64,000 nucleotides of DNA from Acridotheres tristis (Eukaryota; Chordata; Aves; Passeriformes; Sturnidae): the NCBI GenBank assembly GCA_037013685.1, contig CM072888.1, forward strand, positions 4,321,034 to 4,385,033, read 5' to 3'. Position 1 is the first letter of the stretch, and the number at the start of each line of letters is the position of its first letter. This document shows positions 14,071 to 27,230 of this stretch, piece after piece. Below the pieces are notes generated by a model. It was not told the DNA's origin, did not search any database, and saw only the letters and a program-made list of their open reading frames with translations. The position numbers and the translations under genes are program-made.

Positions 14071-17000
14071 CTGCCAAGCCAGGCAAAGACAGAAAAAAGC
14101 TGCTAAAATCTGCCAAGTCCCACACCCCTGCATGGCCCAGCTGCACACCCAGGCAGCATCAACGTGCATTTCTCCAGAAGCCCTGCTGCTCATGCTGCTG
14201 GGGTGGGGGACATTGTGCAGGTCTCCTGACTCTTAGTCATATGCAGATTTTGCAGCTAAAATCCCAATCTCCCGTTTGAGAAGCTGAACCAAAGAGATGC
14301 GACCCAGCGGTTGTGCCCCGTGCAAGTGTTTGTTATTAGAACAACCAGGAGTTTTTTACAACCATAAAATGCAGTGTAATGCTGTAGGTTTTTATTAGAT
14401 CTGGCAGACTGAAGCCAAAATGGAGAAAATTCAGCTACTTCAAAGAATTAAGGCTCCGTAAAAGAGGGGGTTGTAATGGTCGTGTAAAGGATTGCTCAGA
14501 ATTACATAAATTTTCTGCTTTCTGTCAAGGCTTTTAAGAACAGGAACACCCTGAAGTAAAACAGCATCAGTTCTGCTCACAGATTTATGGGGTTTTGCAA
14601 TAATTGGAAATGTTTGTTAAAAAGTGTGTAGAATTTCCTTGGTGCTCACCCACCAAATTTATCACAGCTCCAAGCCCTCAGTATTTCCTGGATACACCCA
14701 GAACAGGCCAAAAATGCCCTTTTTTTTTTGCTGGAGTATTAATTTACATTAAAACCAAATTTCCCACATAGAAAAAATATATTTGAAGAGGGAAAAAAAA
14801 TTAAAATTCATTTTTCAAGAAAGACAATGAGACTCACTAATTCTAATGAAATCTTAATTGTAAAATTGATTACAACCAGAGAGGCACTCATCACACTGGG
14901 GTTTCAAAATATTTTCCAAAATGCTTTTCACAAACATCCTTATTGCAAATGTTAAATCCTGCACTGCTCTCGCCCCATTCTCTTTTTCTTTCCCAAGTCT
15001 AGTTCTAGCTTGAGAGCATCTGATATTTCCAAACCCTGCTCATTTTACTCAAACTTGCTCGGTAATTCACTTCTATTTAATTTGTACCAAAGCAATATTT
15101 TGTGGGAATGCAATGTAAAATGAATGCCAGAGGTGAGCCAGACTAAAAGTGCAGAAAAGGGGAAAAGGAGATGTTTGGTTTGGTTTTCCTGCCTAGATCA
15201 ACTCGATAGTTCAATTTTACAGATCACCACCATCACCACACATCGTCCCAGTAGAGAGAACAGAAAAGCAGCAATATGCCAAATAAATTAAAGTACAAGC
15301 TAACAAAATCCACAAAGGGAATAAACCCACTCAGAAATTACCTTTCCAGTAATACACGTTTTTCTGTTGCAAAAACTGCAGGGCCTGTCACAGCCAGGCT
15401 GAGTAAACTCACCTCGTTTAAGCATTACCCATATTGCAAAATAGCTCCAAAACAAAGTGGAACAAACACCATCAGCAATGCTGCTGATAAACAAGCCAAC
15501 AGGTTACATATTATTTGTGTGTGGCTGTTGTGTAGGAGGAGTGGGAGAGAGTAATGCATTATTTACAGTAAATGTGATCAAAATGGAAGAACAAGCAGAG
15601 AAATAAAAGAGCATTTGATGAAAGAGAGCCTAAACAACACTCACTGACACTCATCTAAAACAAGAATAAAGCCTTCAAGAGTTTTTTGGCATGAAGAAAT
15701 CAAACAGGACATTTCTGCCATCTCCCCCCACCTAGATATTCCTGGGTTTGGTTCTCAGAGTAGCACCTGAACCAGCCATTACACTGTGTGTGTGTCTGCC
15801 CTTTGCTGAAAATGCAGCTTCATACACACAAATGCTGCCTAGAAAAAGCCACAAACACAGCAAGAGCTGCCACTTGGCTCCTCCCCCTGTTATTTCCTGA
15901 TAAAGTGCTGAAACTTCAATATAAGACAGCTTCTAACCAAAATTTTAAATCTGAAGCTTGATTTTAGCCCAAAAGAAAGAGTAGATAGTTTCCTCAGTTC
16001 TGTCTTGCCAAAATGAAACTGGTACCTGCCCTGTGTGATGCAAGAAGATTTAATGATGTATACCTTAGGTTGATCTCAATATTAAGTAAAATTCTCCTTG
16101 ATTAAGGTGACAGTAGATTCTGAGCAGTCATCTTCACAATGAACTTAATTCCCAAATGCCCTTCCACGGAGCTGTGATATGCACAACTTGCTAAGTGTGG
16201 GCTGTGCTCCTCCCTACTGGATGTGTGAAAATGCTCCTCCTGACACACAAATTTATGTCAGTGGTGAGTGCAAAACACTGCTTTAAACTACAGGACCTTA
16301 TTCAGTTTCTCGAACTGTAACTGAGACAAAACCAATTTACAGGCATGTTTCTCCCTTTGCCAATCAGCAAATTTCTAAATATCTTCGGACTGAAGATCTC
16401 AAGAAGATCTACAAGTCAGAAGATGATTCCCCAAAGAGCATAAATCCCTTCTTCAAGTAGAAATCAGTTGCACAAATGTCACCACAAAGCCACCACAATC
16501 GTGCTCAGCCCCAGGTGACACACATTTTACATTTGGGCTTGTCAGCATGTCAGCCACTCCACACAGGCACCTGCACAAGTGAGTTTAAAGCACACAGCCT
16601 CGTTTGAAAGGCCACGAAACACGAGCTCAGTGCCAAAAATACCTCGACCACAATTCCAACATGCAAAAGAGTCACATAAGAAGTGACCAGAGGAAGTTGC
16701 AAATATCATCTTACCAAGTCATCAAAGTCACACACAGCCTACCTCAAAACACCCTCAGTACTTCTCCTGTTAAAATTGAGACTCCTCATTTTTAATACAT
16801 TTAGAAGAAATTTTTTTCTTCCTGGCAAATGGCCAGTTCACCTAAAGGCAATTAGTGTACACAGGTCTGGGTACTTTGAGCACACTTACTGTACACAATT
16901 TCTGTGGAAGTAAATTGTTAATAGAACATAAATTAATTTTTAAAAAACAAAAAAAAAGTTGATAAAATAAAGCCCTCAATAATTAATATCTTATCAATGC

Positions 17001-17641
17001 TATTTTCTCATCATCTGTGTCAACTTCAATTTGCTCAACAAATTATTTGGAGGTGGGCAAGATGGGAAGGAAGTATTTATTTATTTGTTAAATGCCAACT
17101 GTAAATGATGCAGTTAAAAAAATAATCTTGTTTTTCTTTATTATTATTCACTGCCAAAGCACGGATAGGAAGCTTCCCAAAAGACAAAATACAGAAGTGA
17201 AAAGGAAAAATGCTGCAGGATAAAAACAAGATTAATAACTATGATATTCACTGATAGTGCCCAAAATGTGGGGTTTTTGCTGAACAATTTTAAGTAGAGA
17301 TGTCACTGCAGGGAAACTGATGTGACAGGAAAGGACAAAACTTCCTCTCACAATCCAAACTAAGAGATAAAAGTTAGGATGCCTCAAATCCACGACTTTG
17401 GAATCAAATCTCTGCAGTATAAGGACGTAGAATATAAAAAAGTAACAGAAAGGAGACTGCTCCAAGCACAGGAGCCACGTGGCTGCAAAAAAGGCACAGG
17501 CAGCCCTAGCTACAAAAAGCTGTGCATGAAAAGAAGGGAAATTTAAGAGTAAGAAGAAAAGAAGGGTTCATTTAGAAGAGGAATGCAGCTCTGTTCTATG
17601 TTACATTCATGCCCTCCAAAAGAGCTTCAAGATCCCAGGAC

Positions 17642-17670
17642 AAAAAAAAATTAAAAAAAAAAAAAAAAAA
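17642..17670. repeat. A-rich run
   Basis: A29 interrupted only by TT, followed by GAAGAAGAG. It is a simple low-complexity tract. Confidence 0.9.
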
Positions 17671-20600
17671 GAAGAAGAGCTCACAGAAAGGTAGGAACAA
17701 TCCAACCAGCCAAAAAAATTACTGGCATTGCTGGGCTGGCACGAAGACCAGTCCTAAACAACTCAGTTGCTTTCCACACATTCTATACATGTGGTACTGC
17801 TGGATATGTGTGGAAATAGGGATATGTGGCACTGCTGCTGCCAGAAATTCGGACTCTGCCAGCAGCACATCATCATGTCTTGAGAATCCAGAATCAAGCC
17901 AAGGGAAGAGGAGAACTTTTGCTTCGTTTTGGGAGGGAGGTAGAAGAGTCTAGAGCTCCTACAGCTGCTCCAGCACAAAGAGGAATGCAAAAAGGAGTTT
18001 GTAATACTGCAGCTCCAAGTATTCCTTACTCAGGGTTAGGATGCATCAAAACTTCTGAGGTGCAGCTTTAATGCCAATTTACAGCCACAAGGCAAGCAAA
18101 ATATCACCTAGCTCATTCTCAAATGCTATGTGGATTACAGAAAATAATTTGTAATAGATGTCCTAATGATAGAACTACCTAAGGGAATCCTGTGCCTTCT
18201 CCAGGCAGGGTTAGTACCTCACAGGGAACATCCCAAACTCTACAGAACAGATGAAATTTCCAAAGTTCTCAGCAGAAACCTTATACAAAAAGAGGGATTT
18301 TGGTCAAACCCAGTACAGGTGCACTGAATCTTTGTATCACTAAATTTACCCCAAAATAACTGTTTAATATAGTCAGTATTATATATGGCAATATATCCTT
18401 TAGTATTGCTGTACTCTTCAGTATCCAACTTTATCAAGGAAAAGTGAATAAAAGAACACTGCTATAGTGATTCTATATAAACAGTAGGAAGAAATTTAAA
18501 AGCCACTTAGGAAAAAAACCCAAAACCTTTAAAATATTGAGGTCTTTTTGGTAGATGAGAAGGGAAAAGAAGCTCACGACTTGACTCTGGGGCTTAGGAA
18601 GAGACCCACCACTAGAAATTTCCAATGAATGCAGATGTTACTCACCATATTTAGGGAAGGTGCCCATCTCTGTACTGTCAGGTTAGGACATCCCAGTCTC
18701 AAATAAAGGCTCTCTGAATCAAATGAGAACTAAGTGGTTTGGAGACAAATGTCTATCTGTGTATATATATCTCAAGGTTTAACCTACACCCCAGGCTTAA
18801 GGGAAACCCCTTTCCTAAAGTCATTCTACCATTGAGAGCACGTTCATCTCTCTCAACCAAACACAGCCCACACACTCAGACCTACTTGAAAGCACTGCTT
18901 GTAAGAGACCACAGAGGATTCCCTCTCATTCTTCAGATTAGCACGGAACAGCGACACAACGCTTCGCCCACGCACCAGTCAGAGCTGCTCTGTGGGAAAA
19001 GTGGTGGTCTAGCAGGGTGGAAAAGCTGCATCAATTCCAATTGAATAGAAATATCAATCTAGAAGCAGAAGAATTTACTGTAAGGGGCAAATAGGTCAGG
19101 GAGCCATTTCTAGGAATGCATTTTAATTAGAATTTATTTTAAAGGTTTCCCTTACAGAATCAGTGCTCAGTTTGACCAGCTACAGTCTCTTCATCAGCAG
19201 TGACATTCAGCTCTACCCCTGACAAGAAACACCACCCTATCATATCTGATTTTCATTTTGAGGAACGGGGCTTATAGAGGTGAAGGCTGCAGAAACACCT
19301 CCCCTTCGCCAGATAAGAAATGATGCAGCATTTTCAAGAATCTACTATTCATTTCAGGCTACAGCCCACTGCCCACAGGAGTTGATTAATCAATTTTCAC
19401 AGATGATAAAAATTAACATTATCATGCTGTCACCTAAAAGTGAAAGATTCACGATAGGTAAGCTCAGAAAAACACTCATCTCTGAGTCTGATCGTTGTAT
19501 CGGTTTCGGTTTTGATGACAACAAAACCTGTGCAGCTCTGCACCGTGGACAAAAACCCAGCTGAGATTTTTTTGGGAGACTCCTGTTGAAACACTCGTGA
19601 TCTGACTGCCCTGAGAGCATTCCCATCCTCCTCCCAAAAATATGTCAGCTGCTCAGGAGAGCAAGGTGGATCTCTTTTTCTGTCAGAGTGCTTATCAGCT
19701 CCCCACATGCACACAGAGAGCAGTCATTTGCAAATTCACGTTCAATTCACTACAGGATTGTTCAAACAAAACTATTCTGGAGGAATTTGCAATTTTAACA
19801 GAGGAAACAAAAGGCCAGGGTCAGGATCAGGATGTGGGAAACCAAGGTCCAATTCTTTCCCCTGAAGGGAGTTTAATCATGTTTGTACTTCCTGGAATGA
19901 TGTTTTAACTGATGGAGATGCAGGGTGATTTCTCCAGTCTTTTGCAATAATAGTGTTCCACTACATATGCATTTACTGTCACTTTCTCAAACTAAATGTT
20001 AATGACTTCAGTTTGATGGTTCACACATTTACCAACAAGAGTTCAGATTTACTGGCTGCCTGCTAAAAATAATTTAAAAAAAAAATGCAACAGCATCAAT
20101 TTCTTCCACTTCTCAGTACAGCATCCTATACACTCAGCTCCACATCAGTCACTTGTTCTTACCCTCAACTCTTGTTTAATTTTACATAAACATTTATATA
20201 AAGCTGAACAGCTTCAACAGGGGACATCTGAAACCCAGCAAAGGCTCAGTAGCAAAGTGCTGGAGCAGTGTCTTGGGAAGTGAGCGACACATATTCAAAT
20301 CCAAGCAGCAAAAGGAAGCAAAGCCAAGAGGTAATCCCGTGAGGGGAAATGCTTTTCCCACTGGATGACTGAATAAGAAGAGACAAGCATTAAATATTAC
20401 TCAGCAATGCATTCATACAGAATCCAGTTAATTTAGCTTTCTATGTTTTTGGTTTTCAGTGCACTCAAACACAGCTTTCACCTTTAGACTGACCAACATG
20501 CTTAATTGCAATGGGACTGGAAATAGTTCAGGGCATGGTTGTCATTTTGTCATCAGCTGTCAGCTCAACAATGATGAGGCTAAATTAGAACTTTGCACGT

Positions 20601-23600
20601 GTGCAGCTCCTGGGTTCACTATCCATCACCTGTTCAACTGAACCACCGTGGTTTCTGCCAGGGATGCCAGGAATAGCCACTTTTCTCCTCATGCAGGACA
20701 AGGCTAAGGCAGAACTGTTAAAGCTTTAAGATCAGGTACCTTCTTATGCCATCTAAGCTAAGAGAAGTGACCAAAGATGAGAATTCATTCTGGGAAGCAT
20801 TCCCTGATTAAAATGCACAACACAAATATTTGAACTGGAGTCCTTCTGAGCCTGGACATTTCCTGTTCTGCTGGGCTACTCCAAGCACCAGCCATGCCCA
20901 AAGCAGGCACAGGCAGGGATGGGATGCTCAGTCTGTGCAGCAGAGGTTCACAGGGCACAGTAACCCCTCCTGCTTCCAGAGAAGAGGAGATGAACATGTG
21001 GGCCCTTCCTTTCCTGTTAGAGCAGCTTCACAACCCTCTTGACTCAAACAATTAGAGGGTTTTCTTTCTGAACTCCTGTAAACATTGGTGATATGAAAGT
21101 ATTGACATTTTCAGCACGGCAAGGCAGGCACAACAAAGTGTTTTGTGGAGGCAGAGAAAAGCAGTCAATGGAAAATTTGAAGGGGGAACCCTTTCTTTTT
21201 AACCTCCAGTGGAAAATTGTGGGGGTACAGCAGAAATCACCTTTTTACCACTGCCCCCATTCAGAAGAAGAAAACTCCTTTGGCTACACCACACATAACT
21301 GAACAATAAAACTTTCATTGCTCCTTATGCATACCCCAACCACTTATCTAGAGAAAGGCCAGATTGGATGGCTGCCATTCAAATTATTTTATTGTCCACT
21401 GAAGAACTGCTTGTTTAGGGGCTTCCCATAGGGGTAAAATAAGGAAATGAGTTAGAGAAAATTTAATATAATGCAAAGACAACAGCTTAAAGTACCAGAT
21501 CCTTGGTGACTTGTAAAGGGCTTAATTGACATCTAAGTATTATTCAGGAGAGAAAAGACAACTACAAGAAAGAAGGAAGACTGGGGGGAAAAAGCAATTT
21601 CAAAAGTGCTCCAAACACTTTGAGACTCCAGTATTCCAGAGAGGCAGCTTAAGACAGATTTGCTGCCCAGATATGTTCTGAGATTTAGCCTGAAGTTGAA
21701 ATTTTCATACCACACTTCGGGCATTAGGAGTTTGTTCTGCTGAAACAAGGGCAGCCTGCTGTCCTCCACACAAGCCTTACTTAGTCCCTGGCTCTCTGCA
21801 GCTGTACTCCTCTCTCTGGTGCACAAATGAGAACTGCTCCCACGCACTCAGGGCTTTCTCAAGCTAAAATCCTCTCTTCTGCTTCACTCCCAAGTAGGTT
21901 GGCTGCTCTTTTTTAATTACCTATGTCTTGAACATCAGGTTCATATGCCCCAGATCAAGAAGCAGCAGTGAGACAGACGGTCCCAGCTGTCAGGTTTTTG
22001 AGGTGAACTAAACACTTAAAGGTGAGGTTATCTCTTATCCACTTTTCATACATCATTAAAATATATTTTTGTGCTTACAGAAGTGGCTACAATTTTAGTG
22101 AACTGATTTCATTTTAGTTTGGACTAAAACAGCTTTTGCCTGAGATATATTAGAAGTCAAGGCACTTCCCACCCATTTTGTTCCTGCTCGCTGTGTGGCT
22201 TTACAGCTTAGCCGTGAACACAGGACCACCCACAACAAAATCTCTCTTCCTTATGGAAAAATTGGAAATGCCACAGCTCCTTTATGAGGTCTTAGATGGC
22301 GATTCTATGAATTTTTTTCTTTTACTCCAATATATTATGCTATTTCACTGGCTTTTCCTGAAGGTGTTCATGGAGTTCATACAACATCAAGTATGAAAAC
22401 AGGCTTTACATCAGGCCAGCAGCAGGTTCCAGCAGAACATCCCTTCCATCACATTGGTCAGTCCCACAAACTTCTGGCATGCAGCTTAGTGTCATTTTTT
22501 CTTGGGCAAGGCCACCTTGCCCTCCTGCTGGTTGTCTGCCCACTGATCTCTATCACTACATTTTTTACTGAATTACTGCGGTGGTTAAATTCTGGTTCAA
22601 ATTGGAATTAAACCTAATTTTAAGCAGGGTCTAAATCCTCTAAGAAAGCATTTTATCTTTCTGCACCAACTTCTCAGAGATTTCTTCCCTCTCCATAAGA
22701 ACTTGACAATTACCAAGAGAGAAAAGTCAGTCCTGGAGTTATACTAAAGTTACTACTCTCTTTATCAATGAAATCTTAAAGCAACATTTAGTGGTTTGAC
22801 AGCAAAGTGACCTTTGCCACAGGGGGACACGGTATTTTTGCAAATCAAAGTATTTTCACCCAGATTCAGGCACTGCCAAAACCTCCAAGTTACAGACACT
22901 TTCCTGCCTTTTGCTGTATCTTGGCTGAGCTGCAAAAATAAAATCAGACACAGAGCCCAGAGAGCTTAGAATTTTCTCAACAACTTGATCTGCTACAAAA
23001 GGAAGTTCTTCTGGTCTCTGATTTTTGTCTCAGCAGCAAGGAGTGCAATGAGCTACTATGTTCACCCAAAACAGTGGATAACTCCACAGACAGGGCTGGG
23101 AATGGAATAAGGTGATAGACAACAATATGAGTCTGGGTTAAAGGGAAAGGAAAAAGGAAGCAAAGTAAGAAAAGGAAGGAAGGAGATAACTCTGAAGTAC
23201 CCAGTGAGAGGTGGTGTTTGCCCTTGGTACAAGTGGCTGAATAGAAGATGCCTCCACCCGGGTTTGCAGCTGACCAAGGGCAAAGAGAAGTGAGGGGATC
23301 TCAGAGGAGGTATCCTGGTGGACAGGAGGAAAGGCACTTTGGAGGAGAAGGAGGTGGGGAGAGGTGACACATCTACATTTCAGATGAGAATTGAACTCTT
23401 TCCCAGCTTCTCTGGAGGATCTGATGACCTTTCCACAGCCACCAGCATTCACCACAGCACTGAAGCAGAAGTTGTTTGCCCCACCTTCCCCATGAAGCAT
23501 ATGAATCTAATTTTCCCTTTTTGTGAAATCAATAGTAATATCTGCTTACAAGTCTGCAATATTGTTCTCCAAGTGTGTGGTAAAGTTAATAACCACACAA

Positions 23601-23673
23601 GAGAGAGCTCTCTGGCTGTTAGAAGGCAGATCCAAATATTCCTAAGGCAGCTCTCCATCACGTAAGCATGCAG

Positions 23674-23686
23674 ACACACACACACA
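23674..23686. repeat. Short (CA)n microsatellite
   Basis: A run of alternating A and C, 13 bp long. Similar short dinucleotide runs occur at 15785-15795 (TG), 30878-30891 (CA) and 63364-63374 (TG). Confidence 0.85.
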
Positions 23687-25741
23687 AATCTATAAAAGCA
23701 AACACTTCTATATATCCAACAAGCAAACTGCCTTAGAGCTGTTTCCTGTTACCAAAAGAAAGGACTATAAAAATGAAGGAACTCCTGATCTTAGGCTGCC
23801 ATTTCCACCTCATATGACCTTAATTTTATGGAAACTGTACCCTTGTGTTATTTAGATTTTACTCATAAAACATAGACAGAGGCAGTATATAGGCATTGGG
23901 GAATAATCAAGAAAAATGTAAAACTCCTTTGAACAGTAAAGAAAAAAAGTTGTTAAAATGATTAATTTTTATAAATAATGTAAGGAAAAGCCATTTGCTG
24001 GAGCGGAGATAAGGTTTGTTTTGGGTTTTTGGTTTGTTTTTTTTTTTTTATTTTCCTTTAAGGAGAAAAAAAAGAAAAAAACCAAGTTCTTGGAGCACTG
24101 AAATATTGTAACAAACAGAGTTCTACTTCCCTTATGTACTTCCCCAGCAATTAACCTAGAAATAACAAAAAACCCAAAACATTAAACACTGAGGATTATC
24201 TTCTAATGTAGGGCTATTTATCCACCTATTAATCATGACCTTACTCAAAGCTTCTGCAGTTCTCTCTATGTCCTATTTTGAAGGAAGCCTTAAACCACAG
24301 CAGAATGCCAGTGAGTCTGATAGATTTCTACTTAGAAGTCTTCTAAATATTTGCAAGCATTCAAGGTCAGTTCAACCTAAACTCCTAAAAAAAGAATATT
24401 CAGCCTTTGGTCCTGTTACCTGAGAGGATCACAGCTAAGAAAATCAAGCATTATAGGCCATTGCTATGGGATTCTCAGTCTTGAGTAATAAATACCTTTG
24501 AAGAAATGCAAACCCAAAAGCATTTTGGGGATTGAGGGATGGTGCTGTGTCTTCCCATTGAGCACAGGCATTCTTGGCAGGAAGTTTGGAACTGAGTGTC
24601 TCCCAGTCTGGTTCAGAGCAAGGCCTTTTCCAAAAATTCTTCCTAAGGAAATCCCCCCACCTTCAGCTCTGAGTGGTTTTTTTAACTGCTCTTTTTCTTA
24701 CAGCATTAGTCAAAGGCTATGGGAAATTGTACATCTTTGTGGCTTTTATTAACTTATTTCCTTTCCAGCAATATGCTCTAAAACCAGTAGTGAGACTGTT
24801 TTTACACTCGAGTGTTGCTGTGGCGCTCTCAGCAGCCTCATGGTCCTTTTCTATGCTCAATAACCACAGACTTCAAGATCTTAATATTGAACTTATTGAC
24901 ACTAAATGCCTTTAAATGGTGCCTTTTGTGCTTTGGGGGGTTGTTTTGCTGTAGCCTGTACAGGTTCTCAGGTGAACTCCAAAAATAAGGACAGAAATCC
25001 AGAACCCAAAAGGTGCAAAGTTCGTGTTCAGAGGATGGATTGCCTGCATCTCTGACACCACCAAAGCCCACTTCAAATGACAATTTCCATGTCCTGTATG
25101 CACACACAGGGATTTGGAAACTGGTCAAAAACTCCAGCATGACAGAGCTCTGCAGCAGTTACTTCAGATGAAAGAAAGTGATAGACCATGGTTTCAGAAC
25201 ATTGCAGCTTCAAGCAGCAGGGCTAAACCTACAGTAATACAGACATGAGGAAAATCAGATTTATAATGAAAGAAGATTGAAAGCAATCTTCCATGTCTAA
25301 AAGAACCATTCTTAAAGCAATTCAATTTTGAATCCCTAATGAACAGACATAAACACACAAAAAAGCCCAAACCCAACTATGCTTCTTGCTGAACTGGTTT
25401 AAATATCCATTGTTAGAAGCACACAAACTATTAAGGTTTGGGGGTTGTTTTTTGGTTCTTTATGCTCAGCTTCAGAGCTACAGAACTGCTTTTCAGCTAG
25501 TGATTGGTTTTGATCTGCTAGACTTCTAAGCTGCTTACTTGTTACTGGAATTGCCATTAGGCCCCTAGTAAACAAACCAACAGCAACACTGCTTGTTCAC
25601 CCTACAGCTCCCCCAGACCTTTCTCTGCTTTCAGCTGCAGCCTACGCAATGGAACAGGATTCTATTTTAGCAATAATACAATTTCATAGTTGGAATCCCC
25701 TTCAGCTTGAGGCAAACAGCAGCAGTGACTCATCACAAGGC

Positions 25742-25758
25742 TTTTTTTTTTTTTTTTT
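25742..25758. repeat. Poly(T) run
   Basis: Seventeen consecutive T in non-coding flank. Nothing else is attached to it. Confidence 0.9.
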
Positions 25759-26384
25759 AAAGGGGATTTCCTACTGAAGTAAAGCACCAATGAACATCAC
25801 AGGAGACAAAAATCATCAAAGATCACAGTAAAGAGGGAGACCAAGGATTCCTTAGGGAAGTGATACAACTACAGAAAAAAAACGGCTTTGATTTCAGCTG
25901 GAGGCTCATGATCCAAACTGGATTTGTTATTCTAAAACTGAAACCAGACACACACCAGAGTGTGAGGCTTCACTCTGAAAAGCAGCTGAGCCAGCACAGA
26001 GCTGCTTTCAGCAGCGGTTTTGGAGCTTTTGATTCATTCTGGATTCTGGCAGGGACAGAGCCATCATCTACAATATGGTACCTGACACAGAATTAGGCTT
26101 GGTTTAACTGCTGAACCAGGCAGTAGAGAGAAAGATCATTCCCCAATAACCGGGCCCCTTCCATGAGTCACAGCCAAGCACTCTGCTGCTTTCATTAAGT
26201 ATGAAGGTCACCTTTCAAGTTACTGTTTCTAGTAAAGATAAAACCCCTGCACAGTGAAGGCAGGAGAGGGGTTGCAAACTACGTGGGTTGTTTCATACAT
26301 AGGCTGTTCATAGGAAGGGGACACCTCCTGCCTGGAATGCAGATACCAGCAATTAGGATTTTTAGTAACTGGGTGTTTGCTCAG

Positions 26385-26498
26385 TGGGTGAAGCTCTCAG
26401 AGCACTGGCACACCAGCAGGTTTGCAGTGGCATCACGTTTTTGGGGAAAGATCAGCAGGCAGAGCTTGAACTCGGGGTTGTTGTACAACTGGAGCACA
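26385..26498 (+). other. Candidate exon, plus strand
   Basis: TGTTTGCTCAG at 26374-26384 forms an acceptor and CACA|GTGAGT at 26498/26499 a near-consensus donor. They enclose 114 bp that is open in two frames, within overlapping open frames of 162 and 131 codons. Neither translation resembles a family I know. Open frames of this size occur repeatedly by chance in the window. Confidence 0.15.
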
Positions 26499-27212
26499 GT
26501 GAGTCTCAACTTCTGTCTGCTGCAGTCCAGCCCAGCTTCATGGCCCTCCTGCACTCAGCCCTCCAACAAGAGCTGCTTTGTATTAAGTTTGGCTACAAAA
26601 GTTCTAATTCTTCACTACAGAGAGATGGACACTGGAAGCAACAGCAGCTGGTCAATCTGTCTTCTGCCTCTGCCCTCGACTTCTGCTGTCTGCATAAAAA
26701 CCAAACACCAGAAACTGAGCAACAATTCAAATATCTCACTTCAAGTGCTAGGCATGGAAAGCAAGAAGTAAGCAGGTAGTATCAATTTACATGAATTAAA
26801 AAGGAAAGCAATATAAGGGGCATAAAAGAGCTTAATTTCTCCACAGGAGCTGCAGAAGAACACCTGGCCAAAACTTCTCTCAACTTGTTTATTAATTACT
26901 AAATTAATTAGAGATCAAACTCACCCCTTTGTAAAGCTATTACTCTTTCACAACAGAGTTTTCTGGAAGGTTCTTAGAATACAAGAGATCCTCTGGATTG
27001 ATTTGTAGATTCAGGTGTTAGAGAGCCCTTTTTACTTTTCTCAGGCTCAGCTGGCCCAGTGCTTCCATCTATGGAAAAGTCAGAAACAAAGAACACTCTC
27101 AATGGAATCAAGGGCCTCAATTAAAGGACTGATCACACAACTCCACAGAAGCCTGCAATGGCTAAGGGAAGCAGCAGACATGCAAGGGAAGGAAAGGCTG
27201 AGTGTTTAGACC

Positions 27213-27230
27213 AAAAAAAAAAAAAAAAAA
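27213..27230. repeat. Poly(A) run
   Basis: Eighteen consecutive A. It lies inside a 199-codon plus-strand open frame, where it would encode polylysine. This argues against that frame being a gene. Confidence 0.9.

Noticed and set aside
22281..22312. GATTCTATGA suggesting a CR1 tail
   Set aside because: There is a single copy of the tail-like motif and no supporting upstream CR1 sequence, so it is compatible with chance.
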